Source: Pratylenchus scribneri
Lineage: Eukaryota; Nematoda; Chromadorea; Rhabditida; Pratylenchidae
Reading direction: 5' to 3'
NCBI GenBank assembly: GCA_030063045.1
Contig: JAQSEB010000155.1
Location: 992,001-1,056,000 of the forward strand
Length of the DNA: 64,000 bases
Positions 63,340 to 64,000 of the stretch are shown here, piece by piece. The stretch's first letter is position 1. Each line of letters starts with the position of its first letter. The translations under genes and the position numbers were made by a program. The notes below the pieces were generated by a model. That model searched no databases and was not told where the DNA came from. It worked only from the letters and a program-made list of their open reading frames with translations.

Positions 63340-64000
63340 TATATGGGGGGATTAAGGAGGATTAAGCTCCAGAATACATGGTAAATGACCCGGAAGGCCC
63401 ATGGAAGGTCGGGGAAGTGTAATAGAGGCCCGGAGAGTGCGCGAGATTAAGACGGATATAGGGGGATTAAGGTGGATATAGGAGGATTTAGCCGGATTAG
63501 TACCGAAATAGATGGGAAATGGTCCGGAAGGCCAGTGGAAGGTCAGGGAATTGCAACAGAGGCCCGGAGAGTGCGCGAGATTAAGCCGGATAAAGGGGGA
63601 TTAAGCTGGATTAAGGCCCGGAATCGATGGGCGCGAGCCCTGTTTTGGCTGTTTTGCTTCTGGCTTCGCGAGATTCCTATGCTCCGAACCCCTAACCCTA
63701 GCCCATAACTAAGCTTAATCCGGCTTAATCCGCCTATATCCAAATTAATCCCCCTATATCCGGCTATATCCCGCAAGCTCCGAACCCCTAAACCCCTAGC
63801 CCCTAGATCCCATGCCGCCCCTAACCATAACCCTAATCCCTAGCCCCTAGCTAAGCTTAATCCGGCTTAATCCCCCTTTATCCACGTATATCCTCATATA
63901 TCCGGTTATATCCCGCGCACTCTCAGGCACTACCCGACCTTCCACTGGCCCTTAGGACCATTTCCCGTCCATTCCGGGTTTAATCCGGCTTAATCCCCCC
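63340..64000. repeat. GC-richer inverted repeats with telomere-like CCCTAA motifs
   Basis: Two direct copies of a ~120-bp unit (near 63361-63480 and 63481-63600) share ggaaggtc-ggg-a, gaggcccggagagtgcgcga and gattaagg/ggatata motifs. An inverted copy lies at about 63880-64000 (cgcgcactctcaggcactac, ccgaccttccactggccct). Between them are taatccggcttaatcccc, ctatatcc and runs such as aacccctaaccctagccc. No coding content. Looks subtelomeric. Confidence 0.75.

Noticed and set aside
63120..63355. Phe/Leu/Cys-rich ORFs near the right end
   Set aside because: Products of T/C-rich repeated sequence next to the subtelomere-like region.

Overview
This is a eukaryotic window, most likely from a nematode. 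It is AT-rich, with small exons split by very short introns (mostly 28-100 nt). It carries nematode-type genes: a T20D4.11/DUF19-like secreted protein, a calponin-repeat protein, LST-2, UBC-1, a body-wall-type myosin light chain and GnT-II. An unusually high fraction of introns begin with GC instead of GT. Established knowledge: frequent GC-AG introns have been reported for cyst-forming plant-parasitic nematodes (Globodera). A tylenchid plant parasite is therefore a reasonable inference, not a proof. Exon models were built by hand from splice signals plus reading-frame continuity. In eight genes I summed exon lengths and the total closed exactly in frame.

Layout. 1-3.1 kb, minus strand: a CDF/ZnT1-like zinc exporter (C-terminal end beyond the window) and an ICT1/mL62-like mitochondrial release factor whose GGQ is GGS. 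3.7-11.2 kb, minus: one 19-exon gene for a type II membrane protein with two DM13 domains. 12.6-15.9 kb, plus: secreted DUF19-like protein. 16.3-19.0 kb, minus: LST-2 (FYVE). 19.5-25.2 kb, plus: AP-2 mu, then a PTP-domain protein that looks catalytically altered. 25.2-32.3 kb: gene-poor, with a 781-bp fold-back element inside a minisatellite. 32.3-36.1 kb, plus: a DSL-like single-pass membrane protein without EGF repeats. 37.2-39.2 kb, plus: PGAP2. 41.3-42.3 kb, plus: an unrecognised secreted Cys-rich protein. 42.8-43.4 kb, minus: calponin-repeat protein. 45.0-46.9 kb, minus: UBC-1/RAD6. 47.8-50.4 kb, plus: GnT-II (MGAT2). 51.8-52.5 kb, plus: myosin regulatory light chain. 53.6-56.3 kb: a 20-bp AT satellite. 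56.8-59.8 kb, plus: SMYD-type SET/MYND protein. 61.8-63.1 kb, minus: 3' part of an eIF4G gene. 63.3-64.0 kb: GC-richer, inverted, telomere-like repeats.

The genes do not form one pathway; this is ordinary mixed eukaryotic housekeeping and signalling content. Non-coding structure is the more unusual part: a family of minisatellites built on the palindrome TTCCGGAA in six places (several inside introns), two MITE-like dispersed repeat families, the fold-back element, the long AT satellite, and a subtelomere-like right end abutting an apparently incomplete eIF4G gene.
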